From Nonomuraea glycinis (lineage in GTDB: Bacteria > Actinomycetota > Actinomycetes > Streptosporangiales > Streptosporangiaceae): a stretch of DNA of 64,000 nt. Within the stretch, counting starts at the first letter, position 1. The number at the start of each line of letters is the position of its first letter. The DNA lies in the NCBI RefSeq assembly GCF_014646515.1, contig NZ_BMNK01000013.1, positions 124,001 to 188,000 of the forward strand, read 5' to 3'. The notes under the pieces are model-generated. The model worked only from the letters and a program-made list of their open reading frames with translations. It ran no database searches and was not told where the DNA came from. Below, piece after piece: positions 1 to 9,099 of the stretch. The translations under genes were made by a program, and so were the position numbers.

Positions 1-144
1 GGAGTTGTAGTAGATCTTGGTGATCTGGACGGCGGGGGCGGCCGCGTGGGCCGGCGGGGAGACGACGGCCATCGCGCCGGCGGCCAGCACGGCGGCTGTC
101 AGGAGAGCTCGAATGCGCGTAGAAACTCCAGGATTGGAAGGCAT
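1..144 (-). CDS. Secreted protein, N-terminal part only (possibly lamin-tail-domain protein)
   Basis: Only the first 48 codons lie in the window; the rest lies beyond position 1. The start at 142-144 gives a typical Sec signal peptide: a basic stretch, then an Ala/Leu/Val-rich core and an AHA-type cleavage site, followed by AAPAVQITKIYYNS. That mature N-terminus resembles secreted actinobacterial lamin-tail-domain proteins, which often begin with a VQI..IYYNS strand. The family call rests on this short peptide and is tentative. No clear Shine-Dalgarno lies upstream, so a slightly different start is possible. Confidence 0.5.
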   Translation of the reverse strand, partial: MPSNPGVSTRIRALLTAAVLAAGAMAVVSPPAHAAAPAVQITKIYYNS

Positions 145-216
145 AAGAAGAATTGATCATATTGCCGGGCTGAATATGGACCGTTCCTGTATCGATTCGG
201 CCTCTGACACCTGGGG

Positions 217-1662
217 TTACTCGTGGTGGGCGGCGATCGTACGGGACACCTGGTTTTCGGTGCCGGGCTTCACGATTACGAATTGTCCCATCATGCCGGA
301 ATCCTCATGCCGCAGGATGTGGCAGTGGTACATGTACGGCATGGCCGGATCGGTGAACCGGCCGAACTGTACGGCCAGCCGGACCGTGCTCTTCGGCGGC
401 ACGTACACCGTGTCCTTATGCCCGCTCGCGTACGCCGCCGGCTTGTCCCCGTCCACGTCGAGCACCTGGAACGCCACCTCGTGGATGTGGAAGTTGTGGG
501 CGTAGACGGTGTTCTCGATCTCCCAGATCTCGACGGCCCCGGCAGGGATCACCTCGTCGATCCGCGACATGTCCATTTCCTTGCCGTTGATGGCGTCGTG
601 TCCGTTGAGCCGGAAGCGTCGGACCGTGGCGTTCGGGGGGACCACGATCGTCGCGGGGCCGCCCAGGCGAGCGGGCAGCGGGGGAGAGGCGGCGAGCCGC
701 GGCGCCGCGACGATTTTCAGCAGGTCGAAGTCGCCCTCGTCGATGTCGTCGGACCCCGCCAGAGTGCGCAGCAGGACCTGCTCTCCGGCCGCAAAAGTCA
801 CGACAACCTCCACGCGCTCGCCCGGCGTGAGGGAGACCTGGTCCACCTCAACAGGCGCGGCCAGCAGGCCGGCGTCGTTACCGACGATGTGAAACGTACG
901 GCGGTCGGCGAAGGAAAGGTGGTACATCCGGGCGTTCGACCCATTCAGCATTCGGAAACGCACCTGCTCAGTACGTACATTCACAAAAGCCTGGTACGTC
1001 CCGTTGACCAGCATGTGGTCGCCCAGAATGCCGAAAGTGCCCTTCAAGGGGTCACCGGTCGGTGACCCGTCCTCGGCGAGATTCTTGTCCTGAAAAATGA
1101 GGGGAAAGTCGTCCACCCCGTACCGCGAGGGCAGCCCCGGTACGCTCTGATCGTCGATGATGAACATCCCGGCGAGCCCGCGATAGACGTGCTTGGCGGT
1201 CTGCCCGTGCGGGTGCGGGTGATACCAGGACGTGGCGGCAGGCTGGTCGATGGTCCAGTGCGGGGTCCACGTGCCGCCCGGTTCGATCGTCTGGTGCGGG
1301 CCGCCGTCCATCTTGGCGGGCAGCCGCATCCCGTGCCAGTGCACGGTGCTGGGCTCGTCCAGTCGGTTGGTGACCGTCATCCGGACCTTGTCGCCGCGCG
1401 CCGCCCGGATGGTCGGCCCGAGGTGCGGGCCGTTGAACCCCCAGGTCTCGACCGGCTTACCGGGCAGGATCTCGCTGCGTCCCCGCTGCATCGTGAGCGC
1501 GAACGTCCGCGTCCCGTCCTCGCCCACCTTGGGCTTGAGCAGGGGAGGTACGCGTAGCTCGGTACGGAAGGCAGCCGGATCGCTCCCGGAGCCGGAGCTA
1601 GAGCCGCAGCCGGAGGCGAGGCCCGAGAGGACGGCGGCTGCGAGGAACTGTCGACGGTTCAT
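217..1662 (-). CDS. Multicopper oxidase (two-site cupredoxin type), exported lipoprotein
   Basis: This 481-residue multicopper oxidase of the CueO/CotA/bilirubin oxidase superfamily would oxidise Cu(I), phenolic or similar substrates with reduction of O2 to water. All four copper-binding motifs are visible: HWHG at about 108-111, WYHPH at 146-150, HNFHIH in the C-terminal domain, and HCHILRHEDSGMM at about 446-458, holding the type 1 Cys447, His452 and axial Met457. The N-terminus reads MNRRQF, a weak twin-arginine-like start, then a lipobox-like GLASGC with Cys19, so the enzyme is probably a surface lipoprotein. It stands alone on its strand, 79 bp beyond the two-component genes. The true substrate cannot be told from sequence. 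Confidence 0.9.
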   Translation of the reverse strand: MNRRQFLAAAVLSGLASGCGSSSGSGSDPAAFRTELRVPPLLKPKVGEDGTRTFALTMQRGRSEILPGKPVETWGFNGPHLGPTIRAARGDKVRMTVTNRLDEPSTVHWHGMRLPAKMDGGPHQTIEPGGTWTPHWTIDQPAATSWYHPHPHGQTAKHVYRGLAGMFIIDDQSVPGLPSRYGVDDFPLIFQDKNLAEDGSPTGDPLKGTFGILGDHMLVNGTYQAFVNVRTEQVRFRMLNGSNARMYHLSFADRRTFHIVGNDAGLLAAPVEVDQVSLTPGERVEVVVTFAAGEQVLLRTLAGSDDIDEGDFDLLKIVAAPRLAASPPLPARLGGPATIVVPPNATVRRFRLNGHDAINGKEMDMSRIDEVIPAGAVEIWEIENTVYAHNFHIHEVAFQVLDVDGDKPAAYASGHKDTVYVPPKSTVRLAVQFGRFTDPAMPYMYHCHILRHEDSGMMGQFVIVKPGTENQVSRTIAAHHE

Positions 1663-1741
1663 GATCCCTGGTCAGTCGGTCGTGTCAGTGGGGCGGGACC
1701 AACTGTGCGACAGCGGGCGATCTCCGGCACAGTCGCCGCGT

Positions 1742-3586
1742 TCACCTCGTGGGCATGAGATTCTCATGATCGACTGGCGCGTGGGCGAGGAGTTCGAAGC
1801 GGTCGCCGTTCCGGATGGTGGTGAGCTCGCCGCCGACGGCGGCCAGCCGGGCGCGCAGATTCCGCAGCCCCGTCCCAGGCTCGCCGGAGCGGGAGACGGA
1901 GACGGAGCCGGAGGCGGACGCGAGGGCGGGGCCGGAGCCGGGGGTGACCCCGTCGTTGGTCACGCGCAGCCGGGCGCGGCCGTCCTCGACGGCGAGCTCG
2001 ACCACGCACTCGACCGGCGTGCTGTGCCGGAGCACGTTGGTGACCGCCTCGCGCAGCACCACCGCGAGCACCGGCTCGGCGGGCCCGGTCACGGGCGCGG
2101 CGTTGATCCGTACGGTCGCTCCCGCCGACTCCAGCATGGCCCTGGCGGAGGCGAGCTCGTCGGCCAGTGACAAGCGTCCGCTCACCAGGGCGGTGTCCGA
2201 GAGCGTGGCCCGCGCCGCCTCCGCCACGCGATCGAGCTGCCCCATCGCCCGGCCGGGGTCCGTGTCGAGCAGCCGCAGCGTGAGCTCGCCGTGCAGGACG
2301 ATCGTGGTGAGGCCGCGCCCGAGCAGGTCGTGGACGTCCCTGCCCACCTTGAGCCGTTCGCGCAGGGCCGCCACCTCGACGAGCTCGGCCCGGGTCTCCC
2401 TGAGCTCGGTGACGAGGGCGACGAGCCGCGTCAGTCCGTAGACGGTCAGGGCAGCGGCCAGGGAGGCGCAGAACTCGTACCAGCCCGGCCAGGACGCGAC
2501 CGCGTTGACGCCGCAGATCGCCACGCACAGCGGCCAGGAGACCCACGCCCGCACATGGAGCAGCACCACCCCGGCGAAGAACCCCGACACCACCAGCCCG
2601 GCCACTTCCCCCTGCAGGAGCGGCACGTAGATGGTGAGCGCCTGAGCGACCAGCGTCCACGTCAGGAACCTGGGCCGGGTGCGCAGCGCGGCCAGATGCC
2701 AGAACTGCAGGCCGAACGTCACGGGCAGCAGAGCCAGGTACGCGACCTGCCCGGAGCCGGGATCGACCCCCTCGTCGGCGACGAAGTTGAACACCGACTG
2801 CCCGACGAACAGGACGTGCGTGACGACGAGGATCGGCGTGGCCAGCCGGAGGATCCGGGTGTCGTCATCGCGCGGCGGGACCGGGAGTGCCGCCTCGACG
2901 GCCGGCAGGGAGCGCACCTGCGCCAGCGCCTCCCGGGCGACGGCGACCGCCCGGTTCATCGCCGTCCGCACGTCGTCCCGGTGCCGCGTCAGCCGCTCGA
3001 CGGTGGACGCGCTGCTCACGGCCAGGTCGAGGGTCAGCCGCTCGACCGTGGACGCGCTGCTCACGACCAGGTCGTGTACGTGCCGCCACAGCCGTAGCCG
3101 CTCGACCTCCCCGGCCCTGGCGGCCAGCTCGGACCGCTCCCGCCGTACCCGGTCCAGCAGGTCGGCCAGGCGGCTGAGACCGTACAGCGTCAAACCTACG
3201 TTGAGCGGGGCGACGACCGCGTAGTAGACGTACACCGGCGCCAGGTCCAGTACGGCGCCCGCCAGGACGCCCTCGACCACCGCGATCAGCCCGAAGATCG
3301 GCCACGCCCAAGGCCCGCGCACCATGAGCAGGACCGAAGCGGCGACGAACCCCGTGCCGCCCGCCCGCCAGCCGTCCGCCTCCGCCAGTAGCGGCAGATA
3401 GTTCAGTACGGCCTGCAGCGGCAGGAGGAATCCCGGCCGTCTGCCCGGGAGCGAGATCGGCAGCTGGAGCGCGGCGACGCCGATGATGCTCGCCACGGTC
3501 AGCGGCCCGGAGTCGTGGAAGGCCACCCGGAGCACGCACAGCACGCAGATGAACCCGGCGAGCAGGCGGACCGGGCTCAGAGCCAA
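1742..3586 (-). CDS. Sensor histidine kinase, NarL/DesK type, with duplicated membrane-DHp module
   Basis: This 614-residue membrane kinase partners the LuxR-type regulator encoded just upstream, which it overlaps by 10 bp. It has an unusual two-module build. Residues 1-230 carry several membrane helices, a coiled coil and an HDL motif (WRHVHDLV). Residues about 240-614 repeat this plan: membrane helices, coiled coil, the canonical HisKA_3 motif GRDVHDLLGRGLT and a HATPase domain (N-box REAVTNVLRHS, glycine box GTGLRNLRARL). Only the second half has an ATPase domain, so the first HDL may be a relic or a second phospho-acceptor. The first DHp-like region contains a 15-residue direct repeat. 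An Ala/Ser-rich stretch precedes the G-box. The signal sensed is unknown. Confidence 0.88.
   Translation of the reverse strand: MALSPVRLLAGFICVLCVLRVAFHDSGPLTVASIIGVAALQLPISLPGRRPGFLLPLQAVLNYLPLLAEADGWRAGGTGFVAASVLLMVRGPWAWPIFGLIAVVEGVLAGAVLDLAPVYVYYAVVAPLNVGLTLYGLSRLADLLDRVRRERSELAARAGEVERLRLWRHVHDLVVSSASTVERLTLDLAVSSASTVERLTRHRDDVRTAMNRAVAVAREALAQVRSLPAVEAALPVPPRDDDTRILRLATPILVVTHVLFVGQSVFNFVADEGVDPGSGQVAYLALLPVTFGLQFWHLAALRTRPRFLTWTLVAQALTIYVPLLQGEVAGLVVSGFFAGVVLLHVRAWVSWPLCVAICGVNAVASWPGWYEFCASLAAALTVYGLTRLVALVTELRETRAELVEVAALRERLKVGRDVHDLLGRGLTTIVLHGELTLRLLDTDPGRAMGQLDRVAEAARATLSDTALVSGRLSLADELASARAMLESAGATVRINAAPVTGPAEPVLAVVLREAVTNVLRHSTPVECVVELAVEDGRARLRVTNDGVTPGSGPALASASGSVSVSRSGEPGTGLRNLRARLAAVGGELTTIRNGDRFELLAHAPVDHENLMPTR
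2988..3074 (-). repeat. 45-bp in-frame tandem duplication inside the kinase gene
   Basis: Two adjacent copies of a 45-bp unit (offset exactly 45) begin at 2988 and 3033 and differ at very few bases. They encode SSASTVERLT twice, lengthening the N-terminal DHp-like helix by 15 residues without a frameshift. Confidence 0.9.
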
Positions 3587-4182
3587 CCCGCCTCCTGGGC
3601 GATCCGTACGGCGTGCAGGCGGTTGCGGGCGTTCAGGGTGGTGACGATCCCGGTGAGGTAGTTGCGCACGGTGCCCACGGACAGGAACAGCGCCCCGGCG
3701 ATGTCCGCCACGTCCTCGCCGTCCGCAAACTGCCGCAGGACTTCCAGCTCGCGCGGCCGGAGCGGGCTCTCGGCCGTCTCCAGCGCCGCCACGGCGAGCG
3801 CGGGATCGACCACCCGCTCACCCGCCGCGACCCTCCTGATCGCGTCGGCGAGCCGATCCGGCGGGGCGTCCTTGACCAGGAACCCGGACGCCCGCGCGGC
3901 GAACGCCCTGCGTACGCTTCCCGGCCGGCTGAAACTCGTCACGATCAGCACCTGGCACCGCGGCAACCGCCGGCGCAGCTCGGCCGTGGCGGTGAGCCCG
4001 TCGACGCCGGGCAGTTCGACGTCGATCACCGCCACGTCAGGGTCGTGTGCCAGGGCCATGGGCACGATCTCGTCCCCGGCCGCCACCTGGGCGACCACCT
4101 CGATGTCGGGTTCGAGGTCGAGCAGCGCGACCAGCGCCCCGCGGACCATGTGCATGTCCTCGGCGAGCAGCACCCGGATCAT
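3577..4182 (-). CDS. Response regulator, NarL/FixJ (LuxR HTH) family
   Basis: A DNA-binding response regulator paired with the overlapping sensor kinase downstream. The receiver domain shows the acidic pocket (LLAED), the phospho-acceptor Asp in VAVIDVELPG, the conserved Thr in IVTSF and the Lys in GFLVKDAPP. The C-terminus has a LuxR-type helix-turn-helix (LRPRELEVLRQFADGEDVADIAGALFLS). I chose the ATG at 4182, giving MIRVLLAED, because GGGG sits a suitable distance upstream; a TTG at 4194 would add four residues. It resembles DesR-like regulators, but the targets are unknown. Confidence 0.9.
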   Translation of the reverse strand: MIRVLLAEDMHMVRGALVALLDLEPDIEVVAQVAAGDEIVPMALAHDPDVAVIDVELPGVDGLTATAELRRRLPRCQVLIVTSFSRPGSVRRAFAARASGFLVKDAPPDRLADAIRRVAAGERVVDPALAVAALETAESPLRPRELEVLRQFADGEDVADIAGALFLSVGTVRNYLTGIVTTLNARNRLHAVRIAQEAGWL

Positions 4183-4247
4183 CCATCGCCCCAACCGTCA
4201 GCCCATTTCGCCCCATTTTTACCATCTCGTGAGATCTTCACAGTGGA

Positions 4248-4997
4248 TCAGCAACCGTAGTCGTCCCAGTACGGGTCGTCCCAGCGGGCCGGCTTGGGGA
4301 GGCCCAGCAGCCGGACCCAGTGGAGCGACTGCTCCGGCGCGCCGGCGGCACGCAAGCGGGTGGGAGCGTGGCGTGCCAGCCAGGCGTTCAGCTCGGCGCA
4401 CTGGGCTCGCTCGTCCTTGTGGGTGAGCCAGGGAAGCTCGTCTCCCAGCAGGTCGGGGCCCCAGTAGGCGACGGTCTCCGCCAGCCGCTGGTCGGCCACC
4501 GGGTCGCTCAGCGATGCCCAGACGTCGAGCCAGGGCGTGAGCGTGCCGGACGCCTCGGCGCACAGCGTCAGCACGTCGTACGCGGGCACGGCGACCTCGG
4601 GCGTGGTGAGGCTGTACGCCCACCATGAGTCCAGAAACTCCCGCACGGCTGCGGCCTGCTCGGCGGGCCAGTGCTGCCAATCACCGAAAGCGAGCGAGTG
4701 ACCGACCGCCTCCATGCCGATGATCGGCTCTATCCAGCCTTTGACCAGGGAGTACGTAAGCTGAGGCAGGATCCGGCGCAGCACTGCCGGGTGGTCGTCC
4801 CAGTCGGGACTCCACCACATGCGCAGCAGTAGGTCGGGTTGCAGCCAGGTGTCCGGGGCCCTCAGCAGGGCGAGGCCTTGGCCGTTGCGCCGGTGGCACT
4901 CGCAGTGGTTCTCGTCGGGGTGGGCGGTCATTCCGCGGAAGGTGGCCTTCAGGTCCGCCAGGGCGGTGTCCAGGCGATGCTGCGCGGGGGTGGTCAT
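4248..4997 (-). CDS. Hypothetical protein with a His/Cys cluster near the N-terminus
   Basis: I do not recognise this family. From the ATG at 4997 (MTTPAQHRLD) it is 249 residues, soluble, and rich in Trp and acidic residues. A short HCECHRR motif near residue 32 could bind a metal. The remaining sequence is helical, with no signal peptide or membrane segment, and ends in an Asp/Trp/Tyr-rich tail finishing in Cys. It is separated from both neighbours and looks like a single-gene unit. A longer reading from 5075 exists but adds only Arg/Pro-rich residues. Confidence 0.6.
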   Translation of the reverse strand: MTTPAQHRLDTALADLKATFRGMTAHPDENHCECHRRNGQGLALLRAPDTWLQPDLLLRMWWSPDWDDHPAVLRRILPQLTYSLVKGWIEPIIGMEAVGHSLAFGDWQHWPAEQAAAVREFLDSWWAYSLTTPEVAVPAYDVLTLCAEASGTLTPWLDVWASLSDPVADQRLAETVAYWGPDLLGDELPWLTHKDERAQCAELNAWLARHAPTRLRAAGAPEQSLHWVRLLGLPKPARWDDPYWDDYGC

Positions 4998-5108
4998 GGG
5001 TGGCCGCCTCGAGAACTCCGGCGGCCGACGCCGGCCGAAGATCACGACCTTACCGGCCGAAGGCGCGGCGGTCACCCCGCGCCTTTGTCGTCGTACTGCT
5101 GAGACGGG

Positions 5109-5990
5109 TCATTCGTCTCGCGGCGCGTTCGATCCCCGCACCGCTTCCGCGATCGACGCCCAGTCGTGGTCGCCGAGGCCCAGGTCGATCGCGTCCTGGA
5201 ACGTCTGACGCAGGGCGGACATGGTGGGCAGTTCCAGCCCGACCCCGTCGGCGGCGGCCTTGGCCAGGCCGAGATCCTTGTTGCCCAGGACGGTGCGGAA
5301 ACCGGCCGGCATGTACGCGCGGTCCGCCATCTGCTTGCCGTAGCCCTGGTACACCGGCCCTGTCAGCACGGTCCCCGTCATCACCTCGTGCAGGTCGTGT
5401 GCGTCGATCCCGTGCCGTTCCACCAAGGCGAAACCCTCGGCTATCGCCTCCAGCGCGTGGATGAGCAGCAGGTTCATGGTGATCTTCACCAGGTTGGCCT
5501 GCCACGGCTGCGCACCCACCCGCCAGATACGCCGGCCGAGCGTCGAGAACACCGGCTCCAGCGAGTCGATCAGCCCGCTGTCACCGGCGGCGAGCAGGTT
5601 GAGTTGTCCCGCTTCCGCCGCATCAGGACGCCCCAGCACCGGGACCCCCAGATAGCCGATCCCGGCGGCCTCGTGCCGCTCGGCCAGGGCGCGCCCGGCC
5701 TCGACGGAGATCGTCGACATGCCGACGTGGACGGCGTCCGGCCCCGCGCCGGCGAGCACCGAGTCGTCGAAGACGGCGGCCACGGCGGCGTCGTCGGCCA
5801 GCATCGACAGCACCGGCCCGGCGGCGAACAGGTCGGCGACGGACTCGGCGCGTTCGGCGCCCGCCGCGACGAGTTCGTCCCCGGCCTCGGGATGCCGGTT
5901 CCAGACCGTCACCTCGTGTCCCTCCGCGAGCAGGCGGCGGGCCATGCCCTTCCCCATGTTGCCGAGACCGGCAACGGACACTCGTGCCAT
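5109..5990 (-). CDS. NAD(P)-dependent beta-hydroxyacid dehydrogenase family oxidoreductase
   Basis: This 293-residue enzyme belongs to the 3-hydroxyisobutyrate/6-phosphogluconate dehydrogenase superfamily, which includes imine reductase-like members. The N-terminal Rossmann motif is GLGNMGKGMARRLL. The substrate-binding region appears as LGVPVLGRPDAAEAGQL, where the classical DAPVSGG is altered. The position of the catalytic Lys carries K in QANLVKITMNLLL. The altered substrate loop and C-terminal helices suit a glyoxylate/succinic semialdehyde reductase-like or imine-reductase-like member; the substrate is unknown. The start at 5990 (MARVSVAGLG) has GGAG about 7 nt upstream. Confidence 0.85.
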   Translation of the reverse strand: MARVSVAGLGNMGKGMARRLLAEGHEVTVWNRHPEAGDELVAAGAERAESVADLFAAGPVLSMLADDAAVAAVFDDSVLAGAGPDAVHVGMSTISVEAGRALAERHEAAGIGYLGVPVLGRPDAAEAGQLNLLAAGDSGLIDSLEPVFSTLGRRIWRVGAQPWQANLVKITMNLLLIHALEAIAEGFALVERHGIDAHDLHEVMTGTVLTGPVYQGYGKQMADRAYMPAGFRTVLGNKDLGLAKAAADGVGLELPTMSALRQTFQDAIDLGLGDHDWASIAEAVRGSNAPRDE

Positions 5991-6264
5991 GCGACGCTCC
6001 TTGACCGATTCCGCCAAGCCCACCGTCGACCTGCCGGACCTGCTCGGTCACATAAAAGGCCAGGTGGGCACCTGTCTCCTCTGGCCTACCCAGCGGGTTC
6101 GGGCGGATCCCCTGCAGGGCGCGCTGATCAAGTGTCGGGCCCGCAACCGAACTGTCCGCGTCGGCGAGAAAGCGTTCAGTAAGCGGGCCGCAAACCGCCG
6201 TCACCCCCTTTCAAGTGCTTCGTATTACACATAGTGCGCAACCAACTCCGGAAAGGACACTCCA

Positions 6265-6858
6265 ATGCCGCACCTGCGCACCCTCCTCGGCCTCGCCACC
6301 GCTCTCGGCACGGCCGCCACGGCCCTCACGATCGGCGCCGCCCCCGCGAGCGCGACCACCTGCGACCCCGCCCTGGTAGCGCCGGCCGGCAGTCTCGTCG
6401 GCAACCTGTGGCGCTCCAACGGCGGCGAGACCAGCGTCTACGGCTGCCCGACCTCCAAGGAGTACGGCTACGCGAGCCAGCGCGGCTCGTACCAGACCTT
6501 CCGCAACGGCAAGATCGTCTGGTCGCCGAACCTCGGCGGCGGCACGCTGGTCCGCGCCTACTACGCCAAGGGCAAGGCCGTCTTCCGCTGGAGCGGCCTC
6601 GGCCGCGACTGGGACTTCTTCAACGTCCGCTGGAGCGCCGGCGGCGGCCCGGCCACGCAGGTGAAGGTGGCCCGGCTGACGCCGTGGAGCGGCGCCTACT
6701 CCGTGGACCCGACATGCAGCGGCGACACCTGCATGACCTCCAACGGCCACGGCGGGCTCGTCAAGACCGTCTTCATCGTCCAGGGCTGCGACCGCGGCAC
6801 CTTCAGCTCCGACTGCGGCCCCTGGAGCATCGCCACCTCCGTCAAAGTCCCCTACTGA
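6265..6858 (+). CDS. Secreted LGFP-repeat-like protein
   Basis: A 197-residue exported protein of unknown role. Residues 1-30 form a Sec signal peptide ending in APASA. The segment from about 40 to 90 (LVGNLWRSNGGE, YGCPTSKEY, YQTFRNGKIVWSP) matches the pattern of LGFP-type repeats, which occur in actinobacterial cell-wall-associated proteins. The C-terminal half is Cys-containing (TCSGDTC, GCDRG, DCGP), suggesting disulfides in the mature protein. An AAAGGA site precedes the ATG. The last 108 bp recur as a diverged orphan fragment at 10026-10133, so a paralogue once existed nearby. Confidence 0.75.
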   Translation: MPHLRTLLGLATALGTAATALTIGAAPASATTCDPALVAPAGSLVGNLWRSNGGETSVYGCPTSKEYGYASQRGSYQTFRNGKIVWSPNLGGGTLVRAYYAKGKAVFRWSGLGRDWDFFNVRWSAGGGPATQVKVARLTPWSGAYSVDPTCSGDTCMTSNGHGGLVKTVFIVQGCDRGTFSSDCGPWSIATSVKVPY

Positions 6859-6898
6859 CCGCGCTGTGATGAACATTCTGAGCCGTCTGATATCACGC

Positions 6899-6952
6899 GA
6901 GCCAATTCCGGTTGTTTATAGAGACGCGTAAAGCGTTTACCGGGATTGGCTC
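6899..6952. repeat. Inverted repeat, 14-bp arms, after the LGFP gene
   Basis: Arms GAGCCAATTCCGGT (6899-6912) and ACCGGGATTGGCTC (6939-6952) pair at 13 of 14 positions around a 26-nt AT-richer loop. It lies 40 bp after the LGFP stop and 128 bp before the next gene. It may be a terminator stem, an operator, or ends of a lost element; there is no U-tract. Confidence 0.55.
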
Positions 6953-7080
6953 ATGTGCTTAACTCCTGCCTGATAGCCCACATCCTCGGGGGAGAATCCA
7001 TGGGGAGCTCGTTATGAGTCTCCGTCGAGGCGCGCTGGGATCGGAATCAGGTCGGCTATTCGCGTCGCTGGAGACCCATC

Positions 7081-9099
7081 ATGAGTCACCCGGTACCCGA
7101 CGCCCTCCCAACTCCGCCTTCACAGGCCAAGACCGACCAGCCTCCCGGGGACTACGCCCAGCCGACCCCCACCCCGTTGCCCACACCGGGCCGCCCCGCT
7201 GACCAGGCCACACCGCCACCAGCGCAGACCACAGCGAAACCATCCCTGACCCCCAGCCCTCCTGACTGGAACTACTCCGGTATCACCCCCTCGCAAATGG
7301 ACCGCTTCGAGCGTGACCTCGGCAGGGTCGAGTCCACGGTCCGCGCTCATGAGCCACGCATCCGGGAGGCGCTGAGCCGGCTTCAGCTCGACGTCTCCGC
7401 CCTGGCGGCTCTTCGCGAGATGGGCAACTTCATCAGCTCCAAACGCCCGGAGTTGCGTCGGCGTAATACAACCATCCAGTCGCTGACCACAACGTGGGGG
7501 GCCGATACCGCCGGCATGGTCCCCTTTGACGAGGCCCTCTACAACCGGTCCTCCAGTGACGCCGACGTCTACGCCGCCGCGAATCGGCTGGCCGAAACCG
7601 CGAAAACCGGCAAGATCGACAAGAAGACCCTCTCCGAGTTGGAGAAGCGCATCGGCGATCCCGCCTTCGCCACGATGCTCATGCACGCGCTGGGCGCCAC
7701 CACGTACCGGTCGGTCATGGCTAAAACGGTGCGGGGCGACAAGCAGCTCCACCGTCTCCAGATCGCGCTCAGCCAGGCTCTCGGTACGGCCAGCTCTCGG
7801 TTGGACGCCGGCTGGCGCGAGGAGCTCACTGCCGTCCGCACGCCTGCGGATCACGAGGCACTCGCCAAGGCGATCAAGTACGGCTCGTTCGACGCGGGTT
7901 TTCTGCTGCAGGCGGCCAGGGCCATCGACGCGCACGATCGTAAAACCCCGGCTCAGGGCGGAACGGTCCTACGCGATTACCACCAGGATCCGATCGTGGA
8001 CATGATGACGGCACTGGCCCGCAACCCTGCCGTCGCCCAGGACTTTTTCGCCAAGGACCCTACGGCGCTCAAACGCTTTCTCGTCGAACGGCCCACACTG
8101 AACGGCAAGGAGGAGGTGGGCAGGGCGGTCGAGGCGGCCACCACAGTCTTCAGGGACCATGACGGCACAGCGCAGAATCCGTCCCGCGGTTTCCTGTCCG
8201 CCGAACTGGCCTCGGAGTTCGCTGAGTTGCAGCGTGAGCGGATCAACAAGGGTGGCAAATCGGCCGTTCCGGCCAGTACGACCGCGCTCATCTTCGCCGC
8301 CTATATTCCTGACGTCGCCTACGCCTCCAAGAAATCAGGGCTCAGCGGGGCTCGCGTGCGCACCGTCAACCCCGAGCATTGGCCGCCCAACGAGCCGTGG
8401 GGTGCGCAGTTTCGCACGGAGGACTTACGAGTGGTCATGGAGGAGGCGTTCGAGGAGGATCCGAAGACCGTCTCAACGTTGATGGCGGCCCAAACCGTGT
8501 GGTCAAAAAGGCTGCTCGACCACAATGCCGCAAGCGGCGATCACAAGAGCTTCGTAGCCGCTGCGAAGGAGGTGGGCGCAGGGTTCGGCCTGGTCACCGA
8601 CGCGACGGGGCTCGCTCGTATGGCTGAGGGCCAGAAATTGGATGAGGCCCAGGAACGGAAGATGAAGGAGATCATGGCGGTGGTCAACACTGGGCTGGCG
8701 ATTCCGCAGAAGGCCGGTTGGCCCATTGCGGCCGGCGTCGTGGGTTCGTGGAGCAGCCTGATCGAGGACAGCGCCAAGACCGAGGTCAACAAGAACCAGG
8801 CGACGTACGAAGCCAACGTAGCGAAGGCCAGGTCGGAGTTTCTGGCGACCCAACTCGTGGCCCAGGCCATGTTCGACCACGGACTCTTCGCCCAGGAGAC
8901 TCGCCGCTCCTTGAGCTTCCTCAAAGCCGACGGGACCTTGATGACGCTGGGGGAGATGACACCGGAGAACGCCACCCAGCATCCACACTTCGACGCCTAC
9001 GAGCAGTGGGCGGAGGACGACCACGAGGGCACGATATGGAAGAAAGCGAAAGAGGAACTGGTGGATGCCTACGGCCGCGCCTTCAGCGAGCACAAGTGA
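7081..9099 (+). CDS. Large WXG100-operon protein (DUF6571-like), function unknown
   Basis: A 672-residue cytoplasmic or secreted protein without signal peptide or membrane helices. The first 60 residues are Pro/Thr/Gln-rich and look disordered. The rest is predicted largely helical (ERDLGRVESTVRAHEPRIREAL), with a short hydrophobic stretch near GWPIAAGVVGSW. It is the first gene of a tight operon with a lipoprotein (GTGA overlap) and a WXG100-like protein, a setting typical of ESX/type VII-secreted large substrates. The DUF6571 assignment is from recollection of similar actinobacterial proteins and is moderate. A GGAG lies 8 nt before the ATG. Confidence 0.7.
   Translation: MSHPVPDALPTPPSQAKTDQPPGDYAQPTPTPLPTPGRPADQATPPPAQTTAKPSLTPSPPDWNYSGITPSQMDRFERDLGRVESTVRAHEPRIREALSRLQLDVSALAALREMGNFISSKRPELRRRNTTIQSLTTTWGADTAGMVPFDEALYNRSSSDADVYAAANRLAETAKTGKIDKKTLSELEKRIGDPAFATMLMHALGATTYRSVMAKTVRGDKQLHRLQIALSQALGTASSRLDAGWREELTAVRTPADHEALAKAIKYGSFDAGFLLQAARAIDAHDRKTPAQGGTVLRDYHQDPIVDMMTALARNPAVAQDFFAKDPTALKRFLVERPTLNGKEEVGRAVEAATTVFRDHDGTAQNPSRGFLSAELASEFAELQRERINKGGKSAVPASTTALIFAAYIPDVAYASKKSGLSGARVRTVNPEHWPPNEPWGAQFRTEDLRVVMEEAFEEDPKTVSTLMAAQTVWSKRLLDHNAASGDHKSFVAAAKEVGAGFGLVTDATGLARMAEGQKLDEAQERKMKEIMAVVNTGLAIPQKAGWPIAAGVVGSWSSLIEDSAKTEVNKNQATYEANVAKARSEFLATQLVAQAMFDHGLFAQETRRSLSFLKADGTLMTLGEMTPENATQHPHFDAYEQWAEDDHEGTIWKKAKEELVDAYGRAFSEHK

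Noticed and set aside
3577..4194. TTG start at 4194 for the first response regulator
   Set aside because: The ATG at 4182 gives the standard receiver N-terminus and a better-placed GGGG site.
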